Shown here: in pieces, positions 44,417 to 53,848 of the stretch
Position numbering within the stretch: position 1 is the stretch's first letter
Layout: every line of letters starts with the position of its first letter
Assembly (NCBI RefSeq): GCF_009807095.1
Contig: NZ_WUCC01000009.1
Span: 117,011 to 181,010, forward strand
Reading direction: 5' to 3'
DNA: 64,000 bases
From: Rathayibacter sp. VKM Ac-2754
Lineage (GTDB): Bacteria; Actinomycetota; Actinomycetes; Actinomycetales; Microbacteriaceae
The notes under the pieces: model-generated
Told to the model about the DNA's origin: nothing
The model's input: the letters and a program-made list of their open reading frames with translations, nothing else
Databases searched by the model: none
Translations under genes and position numbers: made by a program

Positions 44417-44450
44417 CCGGGGGGCGGCGGTCGGGTCCGCCGCCTCCCGG
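44417..44450 (-). terminator. intercistronic hairpin after the second binding-protein gene
   Basis: An 8-bp stem (44423-44430 with 44437-44444) extended by five further pairs past one mismatch. It is placed as in the mannoside operon, suggesting higher expression of the binding protein than of the permeases. Confidence 0.6.
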
Positions 44451-44457
44451 AGTCGGG

Positions 44458-45711
44458 CTACTGCGCGGTGGCCGTGTCGAGCGCGTCCTGCAGGTTCGTC
44501 TGCAGATCCGCGAGGATCGCCTCCGGATCGCCGGTCGCCAGGCCCTCGAGGGCCGAGTTGAAGTCGGTGATCACGGTCGCGGCGCCGGCGAAGGCGACGG
44601 GGCTCACGGCGTAGTCGTTGCCCGAGACGAAGGCGGCGTTCTCGGGATACTTGGTCGCGTACTCCGCGGCCCCGGTCTCGGTCGACGGGATCACGCCGAA
44701 GGCGTCCGAGAAGGCGAGCTGCTGCTCGTCCGAGGTGAGCGCGGTCACGAGCGACTCGGCCTGGTCCGCGGTGTCGCTGCCAACCGGGATGCCCCAGCAG
44801 TTGCTGAAGGTGAAGGTCGACTTCCCGCCCGGGCCCGCGGGGAGCTCGGCGACCGTGTAGTTCACGTCGGGGTAGTCGGCGGCGAGCGCTCCGTTGATCC
44901 ACGGGCCCTCGATGACCATCGCGGCGGCGCCCTTGCCGAACGCCTCGCCCGACCAGCCGGAGTCGAGGTCGGCCGGGAACTTCAGCGTCCCGTCGGTCAG
45001 CAGCTTCTTCACCTCGGTGAGGCCCGCGACGTTCTCCGGGGTGTCCGCCGTGACCGTCTGGCCGTCCTCCGACAGCAGCGAACCGCCGGCCTGGTTCATG
45101 AACGTGCCGATGCGGGCGTACTCCGCGCCGAACGAGAGCCCGGCGACGCCGTTCGCGGTGAGCGTCGTCGCGGCCGCCTCGAGCGAGGCCCAGTCGGTCG
45201 GGATGTCGGCGTCCGTCAGTCCGGCCGCCGCCCAGAGGTCCGTGTTGATGATGAGGCCGAGCGTCGAGAAGTCCTTGGGCTCGCAGTAGAACTGGTCGTC
45301 GTAGGTGAAGGCGTCGCGCAGCGCCGGATAGAAGGCGTCGGCGTTCCCGGCGTCCTGCGCGTAGGGCTCGAGGTAGCGGTTGCTCGCGTAGGTCTGGAAC
45401 TGGTCCCAGCTCATGTAGAAGAGATCGGGCGGGTTGCCGCCCGAGAAGCCCTGGCCGAGCTGCTGCGTGAGGTCGCTCGCGGCGACGACGTCGACCGTCG
45501 TGCCGTTCTCCTCGCCCCAGCTCGTGACCGCGTCGGTGACGGCGGTCGTCTCGGCGTCACCGGAGGAGCCGATCATCACGGTGAGGCCGGCGGAGTCGCC
45601 CGACCCTCCGTCGTCGCCGCCGCCTCCGCTCGAGCAGGCCGCGAGGCCGAGCATCGTCGCGCCGGCGAGCAGGGCGGCACCCCATCGTGCCGCGGTGTGG
45701 GTGGGTGTCAT
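44458..45711 (-). CDS. ABC transporter sugar-binding lipoprotein
   Basis: 417-aa extracellular binding protein. The lipobox is LAAC (Cys26) followed by a Gly/Ser/Asp-rich tether. The mature region has sugar-binding family features (PPDLFYMSWDQFQTYASNR, then GLIINTDLWAAAGL). AAAGG lies upstream of the ATG. It follows the LacI regulator gene by 55 nt and is probably in the same transcript. Confidence 0.93.
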   Translation of the reverse strand: MTPTHTAARWGAALLAGATMLGLAACSSGGGGDDGGSGDSAGLTVMIGSSGDAETTAVTDAVTSWGEENGTTVDVVAASDLTQQLGQGFSGGNPPDLFYMSWDQFQTYASNRYLEPYAQDAGNADAFYPALRDAFTYDDQFYCEPKDFSTLGLIINTDLWAAAGLTDADIPTDWASLEAAATTLTANGVAGLSFGAEYARIGTFMNQAGGSLLSEDGQTVTADTPENVAGLTEVKKLLTDGTLKFPADLDSGWSGEAFGKGAAAMVIEGPWINGALAADYPDVNYTVAELPAGPGGKSTFTFSNCWGIPVGSDTADQAESLVTALTSDEQQLAFSDAFGVIPSTETGAAEYATKYPENAAFVSGNDYAVSPVAFAGAATVITDFNSALEGLATGDPEAILADLQTNLQDALDTATAQ

Positions 45712-45766
45712 GGTCGGAGCCTTTCGTGGGAGATGTCGGCCGCCTCGGGTGCGGCCGGGGGTGGGG

Positions 45767-46798
45767 TCAGTGCTGGTGCAGGGGCGTCCGCACGACGAGG
45801 TGCGGCTCGATCAGGCGGTGCGCCTCGCCGGGGGCGAGCTCGCGGTGGACGACGTCGTCGCCGTGCTCGCCGAGCAGCAGCTCGAGCACTCCCGCGGCGA
45901 CGGCGCCGAGGTCCTGCTCGACGCTCGAGAGCCCGACCGCCGCCGCGACCGGGGTGTTGTCGAAGCCGACGATCGGCAGCTGCGCTCGACCGACCGCCAC
46001 CGCCGCCATCGACGCGCCGAGGGCCAGCGAGTCGGAGGCGCAGACCAGCCCGTCGATCCCCGGCTCGTCGCAGAGGAGGGTCATCGCCGCCGACCGCGCC
46101 CGCTGCACGTCGTCCTCGGCCGCCGCGACCGTCAGCGGCGACTCGGGGAGGCGCTCGCGGAGGATCCGCTCCCAGCCGCTGCGCCGGTCGTCGCCCGTCG
46201 CCGACCCGTCGGGCCAGCCGAGGAAGGCGATGCGGGTGCAGCCCTCGGTGACGAGGTGCTCGGTCGCCTGCGCGACTCCGGAGGCGCCGTCGACGTCGAC
46301 CCAGAGGTGCTGCGGATCGTTCTCGTCGTCGACTCCCCACGGGCGGCCGAACGTCACGAAGGGCACGCCCTGGTCGATGAGCCACGCGGTGCGCGGATCG
46401 CCGTAGAAGGTCGAGGTGAGCACGAAGGCGTCGACGTCGGCGCCGTCGCGCAGGCGGCCGATCTGCGCGATCTCCTCCTCCGGCGACCGTGCCGTGTAGA
46501 GGAGGATGCGCATCCCGCGCTCGTCGGCCTGCTCGGTCACGGCGTGGAGGAACCGGTCGAGCAGGCTGCCCGAGACGCCGTCGAGCACGCGGTCCATCCG
46601 TATGCCGATCGTGCCGGACTTGCGCGTGCGGAGGCGGCGGGCCGAGGCGTGCGGGCGGTAGTTCAGATCGGCGATGGCCGCCTCGACGCGCTCCCGAGTG
46701 GCCGCGCGGACGATCGCGGGGCTGTTGAGCACGTTCGAGACGGTCTGCCGCGACACTCCCGCGACGCGGGCGACGTCGGCGACGGTCGGCAGTGCCAT
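45767..46798 (-). CDS. LacI-family transcriptional regulator
   Basis: 343-aa repressor. The helix-turn-helix is TVADVARVAGVSRQTVSNVL at residues 4-23, the hinge helix NYRPHASARRLRT follows, then the periplasmic-binding-like sugar domain. The ATG at 46798 has GAGGAGGAC just upstream. Two matching 14-bp sites in the divergent intergenic region are its likely operators, controlling both itself and the glycosidase gene. Confidence 0.92.
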   Translation of the reverse strand: MALPTVADVARVAGVSRQTVSNVLNSPAIVRAATRERVEAAIADLNYRPHASARRLRTRKSGTIGIRMDRVLDGVSGSLLDRFLHAVTEQADERGMRILLYTARSPEEEIAQIGRLRDGADVDAFVLTSTFYGDPRTAWLIDQGVPFVTFGRPWGVDDENDPQHLWVDVDGASGVAQATEHLVTEGCTRIAFLGWPDGSATGDDRRSGWERILRERLPESPLTVAAAEDDVQRARSAAMTLLCDEPGIDGLVCASDSLALGASMAAVAVGRAQLPIVGFDNTPVAAAVGLSSVEQDLGAVAAGVLELLLGEHGDDVVHRELAPGEAHRLIEPHLVVRTPLHQH

Positions 46799-46815
46799 GC
46801 GTCCTCCTCGACGGG

Positions 46816-46877
46816 TTCGATCGTTCAAATGCCGGCTCATGCTGCGGATTTGATCGATCCAATTCGAGTGCTACATT
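46816..46877. promoter_or_regulatory. twin LacI operators and divergent promoter
   Basis: TTCGATCGTTCAAA (46816-46829) and TTTGATCGATCCAA (46849-46862) share 11 of 14 bases and approximate TTTGATCGATCAAA. Their centres are 33 bp apart. TTGATC (46850-46855), a 16-bp spacer and TACATT (46872-46877) form the plus-strand promoter, so the second operator covers its -35. Confidence 0.72.
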
Positions 46878-46954
46878 ACCTCCGACCGCGGTGGTGTCAA
46901 CCGGGTGACTCCCGATCCCCTGCCCCGTGCCGACGATTCAGTGAGGAGTCGACC

Positions 46955-48961
46955 GTGACGACCGAGCACGACGACCGTCCGCTCCAGCCGCTCCTCCACG
47001 ACGCCGTCGTCCTGCTCCGCGCCCCGTCGCAGCTCTGGTCCGACGACGCGGGCGACCTCGGCGGCCTGCCCGTGCACGGGCTCTACCACGGCGACGTCCG
47101 GGTGCTCGCGGGAGCGCGCCTCCTCGTCGGCGGTCGGATGCCCGAGCCGATCTCCGCGGGACGCGCCGACGCCTCCTCCGCCCGCTTCACCGGCCTGGCG
47201 CGCCTGCTCGACGACGCCTCGGCCGACCCGCGGATCCGGGTGGTCCGCTCCCGGACGGTCGCCGCGGGGTCGCTGCGCGAGACCGTCCGCCTCGAGTCGG
47301 CCCTGCCCGAGGCCGTCGCCACGCGCCTCGAGCTCGCCCTCGAGGCCGACTTCTCGCTCGTCCACGTCGTGAAGGCCGGCCTCCGCGACGACGTGACGAT
47401 CGAGACCGCGCGCGGCAACGCCTCCCTCGAGTGGCGCCACGGCTCGACCCGGGCGATCGTCCGGGCCGAGGGCGCCTCGATCGACGGCGGCACGGAGGCG
47501 GCGCTCGGCTGGGACGTCGTGGTGCCCGCGCGCGGGGCGGTCGAGGTCGCCTGGAGCGTCGAGATGGACGACTCCGCCGCCGTCGTGGCCGCCGCCCCCG
47601 GCCCGGCCGAGTGGGCCGGCACGACGGTCGACTCGGGCGACTCGCGCCTCGCCTCCTGGTGCCGCGCCGCGCTCGACGACCTCGACGCCCTGCGGATGGT
47701 CACCGTCGACAGGCCTGGCGAGGCCTTCCTCGCCGCCGGCGCGCCCTGGTTCTTCACCCTGTTCGGCCGCGACTCGATCTGGGCGGCGCGGATGCTCCTC
47801 CCGCTCGGCACCGGGCTCGCCGCCTCCACCCTCCGCGTCCTCGCCGGGCTGCAGGGCACGCGCGACGACCCCGAGACGGCGGAGCAGCCCGGCAAGATCA
47901 TGCACGAGCTGCGCTCGACGACCCTCGAGATCCCGGGCGAGGGAGTGTCGCTCCCGCCGCTCTACTTCGGCACCGTCGACGCGACCGCGCTCTGGGTGTG
48001 CCTCCTGCACGACGCCTGGCGGTGGGGCCTGCCCGACGACGAGGTCGAGGCCCTGCTGCCCGCGCTCGAGGCGGCGCTGCGCTGGCTGCGCGACGACGGC
48101 GACTCCGACGGCGACGGCCTGCTCGAGTACGTCGACAGCACCGGCCACGGCCTCGCCAATCAGGGCTGGAAGGACTCCGGCGACTCGATCCAGTGGCGCG
48201 ACGGCACCCTGGCCGAGGGGCCCATCGCGCTCTGCGAGGTGCAGGCCTACGCCTACGAGGCGGCGATCGGAGGCGCGGCGCTGCTCGAGCGCTTCGGCCG
48301 CGACGGCGCCCCGTGGCGCGCCTACGCCGCCGCCCTGAAGGAGCGCTTCGCCGACTCCTTCTGGATCGACACCCCTGACGGCGGCTTCCCCGCGATCGCC
48401 CTCGACGCGCAGAAGCGCCCGGTCGACACCGTGACCAGCAACATCGGGCACCTGCTCGGCACCGGCATCCTCTCGCCCGAGCACGCGGCGCGGGTCGCCG
48501 AGCTGCTGATCTCGCCCGAGCTCGACTCCGGCTACGGCCTGCGCACGCTGTCGACCGACTCGGCCGGCTACTGGCCGCTCTCGTACCACGGAGGCTCGGT
48601 GTGGGCCCACGACACAGCCATCGCCGTCACGGGGCTCGCCCGCGAGGGCTTCGGCGCGGAGGCGACGACCCTGTCGCGCGGGCTCCTCGCCGCCGCCGAG
48701 GGGTTCGGCTACCGGATGCCCGAGCTGCACTCGGGCGATCCGGCCGCGGAGGCCCCCGCGCCGGTGCCCTACCCGTCGTCGTGCCGCCCGCAGGCCTGGT
48801 CGGCCGCCGCCGCCGTCGCCGTGCTCACGGCGGCGCTGGGGCTGGCGCCGGGGGGCGAGACGCTCGCCGTCGCGCCGATCCCGCTCGCCGGGCCGATCAG
48901 GGTGACGGGGATCCGCTACCGCGGCGCGGACGTGCCGATCGACACGCGCGACCTCGGCTGA
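46955..48961 (+). CDS. glycogen-debranching-like amylo-alpha-1,6-glucosidase
   Basis: 668-aa cytoplasmic glycosidase. Residues about 12-205 match the beta-rich N-terminal domain of glycogen debranching proteins (LPVHGLYHGDVRVLAG). Residues about 240-640 form an (alpha/alpha)6 barrel with GAPWFFTLFGRDSIWAARML, NQGWKDSGDSIQWRDG and WPLSYHGGSVWAHD. The GTG start follows GAGGAG. Such genes are common beside sugar ABC importers, where they probably hydrolyse imported alpha-linked oligosaccharides rather than glycogen (inference). Expression is controlled by the LacI operators upstream. Confidence 0.84.
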   Translation: MTTEHDDRPLQPLLHDAVVLLRAPSQLWSDDAGDLGGLPVHGLYHGDVRVLAGARLLVGGRMPEPISAGRADASSARFTGLARLLDDASADPRIRVVRSRTVAAGSLRETVRLESALPEAVATRLELALEADFSLVHVVKAGLRDDVTIETARGNASLEWRHGSTRAIVRAEGASIDGGTEAALGWDVVVPARGAVEVAWSVEMDDSAAVVAAAPGPAEWAGTTVDSGDSRLASWCRAALDDLDALRMVTVDRPGEAFLAAGAPWFFTLFGRDSIWAARMLLPLGTGLAASTLRVLAGLQGTRDDPETAEQPGKIMHELRSTTLEIPGEGVSLPPLYFGTVDATALWVCLLHDAWRWGLPDDEVEALLPALEAALRWLRDDGDSDGDGLLEYVDSTGHGLANQGWKDSGDSIQWRDGTLAEGPIALCEVQAYAYEAAIGGAALLERFGRDGAPWRAYAAALKERFADSFWIDTPDGGFPAIALDAQKRPVDTVTSNIGHLLGTGILSPEHAARVAELLISPELDSGYGLRTLSTDSAGYWPLSYHGGSVWAHDTAIAVTGLAREGFGAEATTLSRGLLAAAEGFGYRMPELHSGDPAAEAPAPVPYPSSCRPQAWSAAAAVAVLTAALGLAPGGETLAVAPIPLAGPIRVTGIRYRGADVPIDTRDLG

Positions 48962-48965
48962 GGGC

Positions 48966-50072
48966 TCAGGACAGCCGCGCGACGACCGCCCGCGCGATCC
49001 TCCGCCCGGAGCGGTTGGCGCCGATCGTCGACGCCGTCGGCCCGTAGCCCGCGAAGAACACGCGGGGGTCGGTGAGGGAGGCGCCGTCGGCCACCGCGAC
49101 TCCGCCCTCGCGCTCGCGCAGACCCAGCGGAGCGAGGTGGCGCAGCTCCGGGCGGAACCCCGTCGCCCAGATGATCGCGTCGGCACGGCTGAACGATCCG
49201 TCGGGCCAGCGCACGCCGTCCTCCTCGATCGCTCGGAACATCTCGCGCTCGCGGAGGACGCCCCGCTCGATGCCGGCGACGACCCGGCGGGTGCGCTGCA
49301 CGCCCGTCCCGCCGACGATGCTCGGCAGGGCGCGACCGGCGCGGGCCGCGCGATCCTGCTCGGCCACCGCCTCCACCGCCGAGTTCAGCGCGAGCTGCTC
49401 GCCGTCGTGGTACCTGACCGGGCGCCGCGTGGCCCACGTCACCGTGCGGGCGACCCGCTCCAGCTCGAGCAGGAACCCGATCGCCGAGGTGCCGCCGCCC
49501 ACGACGACCACCTGCAGGCCCGCGAAGTCGGACGCCCTGACGTACTCGGTGGTGTCGACCTGCGTGCCGCGGAAGCGCTCCCGGCCGGGGTAGTACGGCA
49601 CGAAGGGCGAGCCCCACGTGCCCGTCGCGTTCACGAGGATCCGCGCCCGCTCGGCCGCGCGATCGGTCTCGACGACGAGTTCTGCCGATCGGTCGCCCGG
49701 CGTCGCACTGCTGACGCCGCGCACCGCCTCCGGGCGGCGGACGGCGAGTCCGAACTCGTCCTCGTAGCGCCGGTAGTACTCCGAGACGACGTCTCTGGCG
49801 GGCCGCCGGCGGTCGGCCGTGGCGAACGAGAGGCCGATCCGGTCCATCCCGGGCAGGTCGTGCACGCGGTGCGCGGAGCCGAGCCGCAGCGCCTCCCAGC
49901 GGAACTGCCACGCCCCGCCCGCGCGCGGCCCGCGGTCGAGGACGACGAAGTCGCTGCCCGCCGCGAGGCCCAGACGCTGCAGGTAGTAGGCCACCGAGAG
50001 GCCCGCCTGGCCCGCACCGATCACGACGACCGGCGTCGGGGCGACAGGCCGCGGAGCGAGCGCACGGGTCAT
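48966..50072 (-). CDS. flavin-containing monooxygenase-like NAD(P)-binding protein
   Basis: 368-aa FAD/NADPH enzyme. The FAD motif VVIGAGQAGLSVAYYL is at residues 16-31 and the NADPH motif VVVVGGGTSAIGFLLELE near 190. ATGTWGSPFVPYYPG is an FMO/BVMO-like segment, but the full FMO signature is not intact, so it may oxidise small thiols or amines or act as a YdhD/CzcO-like oxidoreductase. It converges closely on the glycosidase gene (4-bp gap) without an obvious terminator. A GGGAG box precedes the ATG. Confidence 0.85.
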   Translation of the reverse strand: MTRALAPRPVAPTPVVVIGAGQAGLSVAYYLQRLGLAAGSDFVVLDRGPRAGGAWQFRWEALRLGSAHRVHDLPGMDRIGLSFATADRRRPARDVVSEYYRRYEDEFGLAVRRPEAVRGVSSATPGDRSAELVVETDRAAERARILVNATGTWGSPFVPYYPGRERFRGTQVDTTEYVRASDFAGLQVVVVGGGTSAIGFLLELERVARTVTWATRRPVRYHDGEQLALNSAVEAVAEQDRAARAGRALPSIVGGTGVQRTRRVVAGIERGVLREREMFRAIEEDGVRWPDGSFSRADAIIWATGFRPELRHLAPLGLREREGGVAVADGASLTDPRVFFAGYGPTASTIGANRSGRRIARAVVARLS

Positions 50073-50237
50073 GCTGCTCCCAACGGGTCGAGGGGCCGTG
50101 GCGGACCGACGCGCGAGGGCCGGAGTGGCGGATGCCCCGTCTGCTAAACTACCGGGTAGATTTCATTCTTCTCTGTCTGCTATTTATCCCCAGCTGGCTC
50201 ACCGCCCGTCTGGCCTGTCATCGTGAGGGGGTCACCC

Positions 50238-50438
50238 ATGGGGCGCGGCCGTCAGAAGGCAAAGAACACCAAGATCGCTCGGGAGCTGAAGTCGTTCAGC
50301 CCAACGGTCGATTACACAGCGCTCGAGCGCGAGCTCAGCCACCCGGACGAGCCGGACTACTCGAAGTGGATCGACCCCTCGGACGACGAGGACGACGACA
50401 CCGGCTTCGTCGAGGAGCAGCACCAGAAGCGTGCCTGA
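50238..50438 (+). CDS. DUF3073 small conserved protein
   Basis: 66-aa charged protein starting MGRGRQKAKNTKIARELKSF, the DUF3073 hallmark, with an acidic WIDPSDDEDDD centre. It is found across actinobacteria, in Mycobacterium beside purM (Rv0810c). Function is unknown. GAGGGGG lies before the ATG. An AT-rich leader (50157-50185) with TAAACT/TAGATT -10 candidates precedes it. It overlaps the Nudix gene start by 8 nt. Confidence 0.88.
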   Translation: MGRGRQKAKNTKIARELKSFSPTVDYTALERELSHPDEPDYSKWIDPSDDEDDDTGFVEEQHQKRA

Positions 50439-51051
50439 CACGTCGTCGCCAGCGGGGTCGCTCGGTTCGAGCGGCCCCGCTGTGCGTTCGGGGGGCGTCG
50501 CTCCGGCGGTCGTCGAGCAGCTGTCGACCCGCATCGCCTACGAGACCCCGTGGATCCGCGTCCGCGAGGACGAGGTCCTCTGGCCCGGGGGCAGCACGGG
50601 GGTCTACTCGGTCGTCGAGCGCGCCGACTACGCGCTCGTGATGCCGCGCGAGCGCGACGGCTTCTGGCTCGTCGAGCAGTACCGCTACCCGATCCGCCGG
50701 CGCGCGTGGGAGTTCCCGGCGGGCGGCTGGCCGCACGGGTCGGCCGGCGGCGACGCCGTCGCGCTCGCCCACGCCGAGCTGCGCGAGGAGACGGGGCTGC
50801 GCGCCGGCCGCCTGCACCACCTCGGGCGTCTGAGCGAGGCCTACGGATTCGTCGCGCAGGCCGTCGAGATCTTCCTCGCGGAGGAGCTCGAGCACGGCGA
50901 GCACGAGCGCGAGGCGACCGAGTCGGACATGGTGCAGCGCTGGTTCTCCGACCGCGAGGTCGCCGAGATGGTCCGCTCGGGCGCGATCGTCGAGACCGCC
51001 GCCGTCGCGGCGCTCGGCCTGTTCTGGATGCACCGCGGGCTCGTCCCCTGA
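50431..51051 (+). CDS. Nudix hydrolase (ADP-ribose pyrophosphatase-like)
   Basis: 206-aa Nudix protein. The box region reads WEFPAGGWPHGS...AHAELREETGL, with RE-x2-EET supplying the metal-binding Glu residues. It probably hydrolyses ADP-ribose or another nucleoside diphosphate derivative. The GTG start overlaps the DUF3073 stop, so the two are co-translated. The first 25 residues are disordered; a start further in is possible. Confidence 0.86.
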   Translation: MPDTSSPAGSLGSSGPAVRSGGVAPAVVEQLSTRIAYETPWIRVREDEVLWPGGSTGVYSVVERADYALVMPRERDGFWLVEQYRYPIRRRAWEFPAGGWPHGSAGGDAVALAHAELREETGLRAGRLHHLGRLSEAYGFVAQAVEIFLAEELEHGEHEREATESDMVQRWFSDREVAEMVRSGAIVETAAVAALGLFWMHRGLVP

Positions 51052-51103
51052 CGCTCTGAGCACTGCTCGGCGCGGTGTCAGGGGTGCCTGCGACACTGAC
51101 CGG

Positions 51104-52060
51104 ATGTCCTCTCCTCCGCTGTCGCGGCAGCCGGTGTGGCACTCCGACGTCCGTGGGAACGACCTCGACGAGGCCCGAGACTTCTATGCGCGCGGCTACA
51201 ACGGCTCCGGGTTCCGTGCCGAGCGCTCCGCCGCGCCGTTCTCGTACCGCTACGCGTCGACGGCACCCGGTCCGGTCAGCCTGCACTCCGCCTCGTTCCT
51301 CGGGTCCGTGCGCGGCGCGGTCGATCCCGGAGGCGTCTACGTCGTGCTCTGGCTGACCCAGGGCCGGGCCTCGCTCGACCTGGGCCGCGACGAGATCCGC
51401 CCGGCGATCGGGCAGCCCGCCGTCTTCCCCACGGGCCGTCCCTTCGGCTTCGACGCGCACGAGTACCGCGACGCCCTCGTGCACATCGACGCGGCCTACC
51501 TCGAGCGCGCGGCCGCCGAGCGGCACGGGACGGCGCCCGGTCCCCTCCGATTCGCGCCCACTCCCGGTGATACCGCGACGTGGTGGGCGGCCGTGCGCGT
51601 CCTCCGCGACACGCTCGCCTCCGCGACCGCGCCGACCGCCCTGCAGCGCGACGCCGCGCACCGGATCACCGCCGACGCGATGCTGAGCACCTTCGCGCAC
51701 CTGGTCGCCGCTCTTCCCCCGACACCACCGTCGGTGAGCGCACGCCGGCTGCGCCGCGCCGTCGAGTTCGTGCACGCCAACGCCGATCTCCCGCTCGGCG
51801 TCGCCGACATCGCCGACGCCGCGGGGCTCACCGTCCGCGGGGTGCAGCTCGCGTTCCAGCGCGCCTTCGCGCAGACGCCGCGGCACTACCTGCGGGGCGT
51901 CCGCCTCGATCGCGCGCGCGAGGAGCTGCTCGCCGGCAGCCCCGGCACACTCGTCGTGAGCGACGTCGCCGCGCGCTGGGGCTTCGTCAGCGGCGGCCGC
52001 TTCGCCCAGCACTACGCGCGCCGCTTCGGCGAGCTCCCCCGCCAGACGCTGCGCGCCTGA
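51104..52060 (+). CDS. AraC-family transcriptional regulator
   Basis: 318-aa regulator with an N-terminal cupin-like sensor (about 20-190). The C-terminal double helix-turn-helix contains LGVADIADAAGLTVRGVQLA and VSDVAARWGFVSGGRFAQHY (about 225-315). The N-terminal part resembles the AraC-binding-like domain seen in stress regulators. Its target is not evident; it may act at its own or a distant promoter. Confidence 0.9.
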   Translation: MSSPPLSRQPVWHSDVRGNDLDEARDFYARGYNGSGFRAERSAAPFSYRYASTAPGPVSLHSASFLGSVRGAVDPGGVYVVLWLTQGRASLDLGRDEIRPAIGQPAVFPTGRPFGFDAHEYRDALVHIDAAYLERAAAERHGTAPGPLRFAPTPGDTATWWAAVRVLRDTLASATAPTALQRDAAHRITADAMLSTFAHLVAALPPTPPSVSARRLRRAVEFVHANADLPLGVADIADAAGLTVRGVQLAFQRAFAQTPRHYLRGVRLDRAREELLAGSPGTLVVSDVAARWGFVSGGRFAQHYARRFGELPRQTLRA

Positions 52061-52160
52061 CGCCCGCCGCAGCGCAAGGGGGTGCCGCGAGGTCCGGCCC
52101 GGCGTAGGGTCCGAGGACGGCCTGCGGAACGACCTGCAGGCTCGCGTCGATGGAGCCGCG

Positions 52161-52652
52161 ATGTTCGAACCCGAAGGATCCGTGCGCCCTGTGGCACGGA
52201 TCAGCTATGTCACTGCCGCCCTGCTGGTCGGCGCGATCCTGGTCGGCGGTGCCGTGGGCGCCGCAGTGGCCCTCGTCCTCTACCTCCCCGGCGCACTGCG
52301 CGCGGGCGAGCTCGATCCGTCCGCCCTGGTGAGCTTCGGGATGCTGATGGGCATCGCCTCCGGAGCCGGGATCGGCGTGGCAGGAGGCGCCGGCGCCGTC
52401 GCCGGAATGGTCTCGGCCCGCGCCGTCAGCCGCAGCGACCGCGCCTTCGTCCTCGGCACCAGCCTGGGATCCGCGGCCGGCGTGCTGACCGCCTCCGCGA
52501 ACCTGCTGGTCAGTCGCGACGCCTCGACGTGGCTGGCCGCCCTGCTCGCCACCGCGACCGCGTTCGTGCTGTGCCTGCTCGGGGCGCGACTGCTGACCCG
52601 CCACGAGCACTCGTGGGAGCGCGAGCACGCGACCCGGAGCCGCTCGGCCTGA
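52161..52652 (+). CDS. hypothetical four-helix membrane protein
   Basis: 163-aa protein with four hydrophobic helices (ISYVTAALLVGAILVGGAVG; SFGMLMGIASGAGIGVAGGA; VLGTSLGSAAGVLTASANLL; WLAALLATATAFVLCLLGAR) and a charged C-terminal end. The family is not recognised. GGAG 5 nt before the ATG supports the start. A hairpin terminator follows. Confidence 0.72.
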   Translation: MFEPEGSVRPVARISYVTAALLVGAILVGGAVGAAVALVLYLPGALRAGELDPSALVSFGMLMGIASGAGIGVAGGAGAVAGMVSARAVSRSDRAFVLGTSLGSAAGVLTASANLLVSRDASTWLAALLATATAFVLCLLGARLLTRHEHSWEREHATRSRSA

Positions 52653-52672
52653 CCTCCGGCCCGCAGGAACGG

Positions 52673-52711
52673 GTTCGGCTCGCAGGAACACGCGATTCCC
52701 GCGAGCCGAAC
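52673..52711. terminator. bidirectional hairpin terminator
   Basis: GTTCGGCTCGC (52673-52683) pairs perfectly with GCGAGCCGAAC (52701-52711) between the convergent membrane-protein and purM genes. Confidence 0.75.
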
Positions 52712-52738
52712 GCGATTCCACGAGCCGGAGCTCGACAC

Positions 52739-53848
52739 TCAGCCCGCGTAGGACCCGACCAGGCGCACCGCGCCGCCGTCGACGCCCTTCGCACCCTGCT
52801 CGAAGCCGTCGAGCCCGCGCTCGCCGACCGTCACGCGCCCCGCGACCCAGGAGGGGACGCCCGCGCGCTCGAAGCTCGCGATCACCGCGGGCGCCGAGTC
52901 GGCGTCGACGACCGCGAACATGCCGATGCCGAGGTTCCACGTGCCCTCGGTGCTCTCGAGCGACGCCCCCGACATCGCCGCGAGCGCGCGGAACACGTCG
53001 GCCGGGCTCCACGACGCGCGGTCGACCTCGACCCACGATCCCCGGGGCAGCACCCGCGCGAGGTTCGCCGCGATGCCGCCTCCGGTGACGTGGCTGATCG
53101 AGTGGATGCTCGCCCCGAGCGTCTCGTCGTCGAGCACGGTCAGCAGCGGCGCCGTGTAGAGGCGGGTCGGCTCGAGGAGCACCTCGCCGACGACCCCGCC
53201 CAGCTCCGCGGAGCGATCGGTGAAGCCGACGCCGCGATCGGCGAGGATGCGGCGCACGAGCGAGAAGCCGTTCGAGTGCAGTCCGGAGGAGGCCATCGCG
53301 ATCACGAGGTCGCCGTCGCGCACCCGGTCGGCGCCGCGCACCGCGTCGGCCTCGACCGCGCCGACCGCGGCACCGGCCACGTCGTAGTCGTCGGGTCCGA
53401 GCAGCCCCGGGTGCTCGGCGGTCTCGCCGCCGACGAGGGCCGTGCCCGTGGCGGAGCAGGCGCGTGCGATCCCGGCGACGATGTCGGCGATGCGCGTGGG
53501 CACCACCTTGCCGCAGGCGATGTAGTCGGTCATGAAGAGCGGGCGCGCGCCGACCACGACGATGTCGTCGACGACCATGCCGACGAGGTCCTGGCCGATC
53601 GTGTCGTGCTTGTCGATCGCCTGCGCGATGGCGACCTTCGTCCCCACTCCGTCGGTCGACGTGGCGAGCAGCGGCGCTCGGAAGTCCTTGAGGAACGACA
53701 CGTCGTACAGCCCCGCGAACCCGCCGACTCCGCCGAGCACGTTGCGGTCGTGGGTCGCCGACACCGCCGCCTTCATCAACTCGACCGCGAGATCTCCCGC
53801 CGCCGTGTCGACTCCGGCTCGGGCGTAGCTGCTCGTCTCATCACTCAC
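52739..53848 (-). CDS. purM: phosphoribosylformylglycinamidine cyclo-ligase (AIR synthetase)
   Basis: 369-aa AIR synthetase, fifth step of purine synthesis, converting FGAM and ATP to AIR in the cytoplasm. Family motifs: STDGVGTKVAIAQ, GQDLVGMVVDDIVVVGARPL, ALVGGETAEHPG, SSGLHSNGFSLVRR and SHVTGGGIAANL. The GTG start lies 6 nt after minus-strand TAGGGT with no Shine-Dalgarno (leaderless), the same design as purD. In many actinobacteria purM directly follows purF; here it points the opposite way, with three other genes between them. Confidence 0.97.
   Translation of the reverse strand: MSDETSSYARAGVDTAAGDLAVELMKAAVSATHDRNVLGGVGGFAGLYDVSFLKDFRAPLLATSTDGVGTKVAIAQAIDKHDTIGQDLVGMVVDDIVVVGARPLFMTDYIACGKVVPTRIADIVAGIARACSATGTALVGGETAEHPGLLGPDDYDVAGAAVGAVEADAVRGADRVRDGDLVIAMASSGLHSNGFSLVRRILADRGVGFTDRSAELGGVVGEVLLEPTRLYTAPLLTVLDDETLGASIHSISHVTGGGIAANLARVLPRGSWVEVDRASWSPADVFRALAAMSGASLESTEGTWNLGIGMFAVVDADSAPAVIASFERAGVPSWVAGRVTVGERGLDGFEQGAKGVDGGAVRLVGSYAG

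Noticed and set aside
45434..46954. Very long plus-strand open frame continuing upstream of the debranching-like gene
   Set aside because: It is antisense to the binding-protein and LacI genes, which have clear family motifs. The real start is the GTG at 46955 with GAGGAG.
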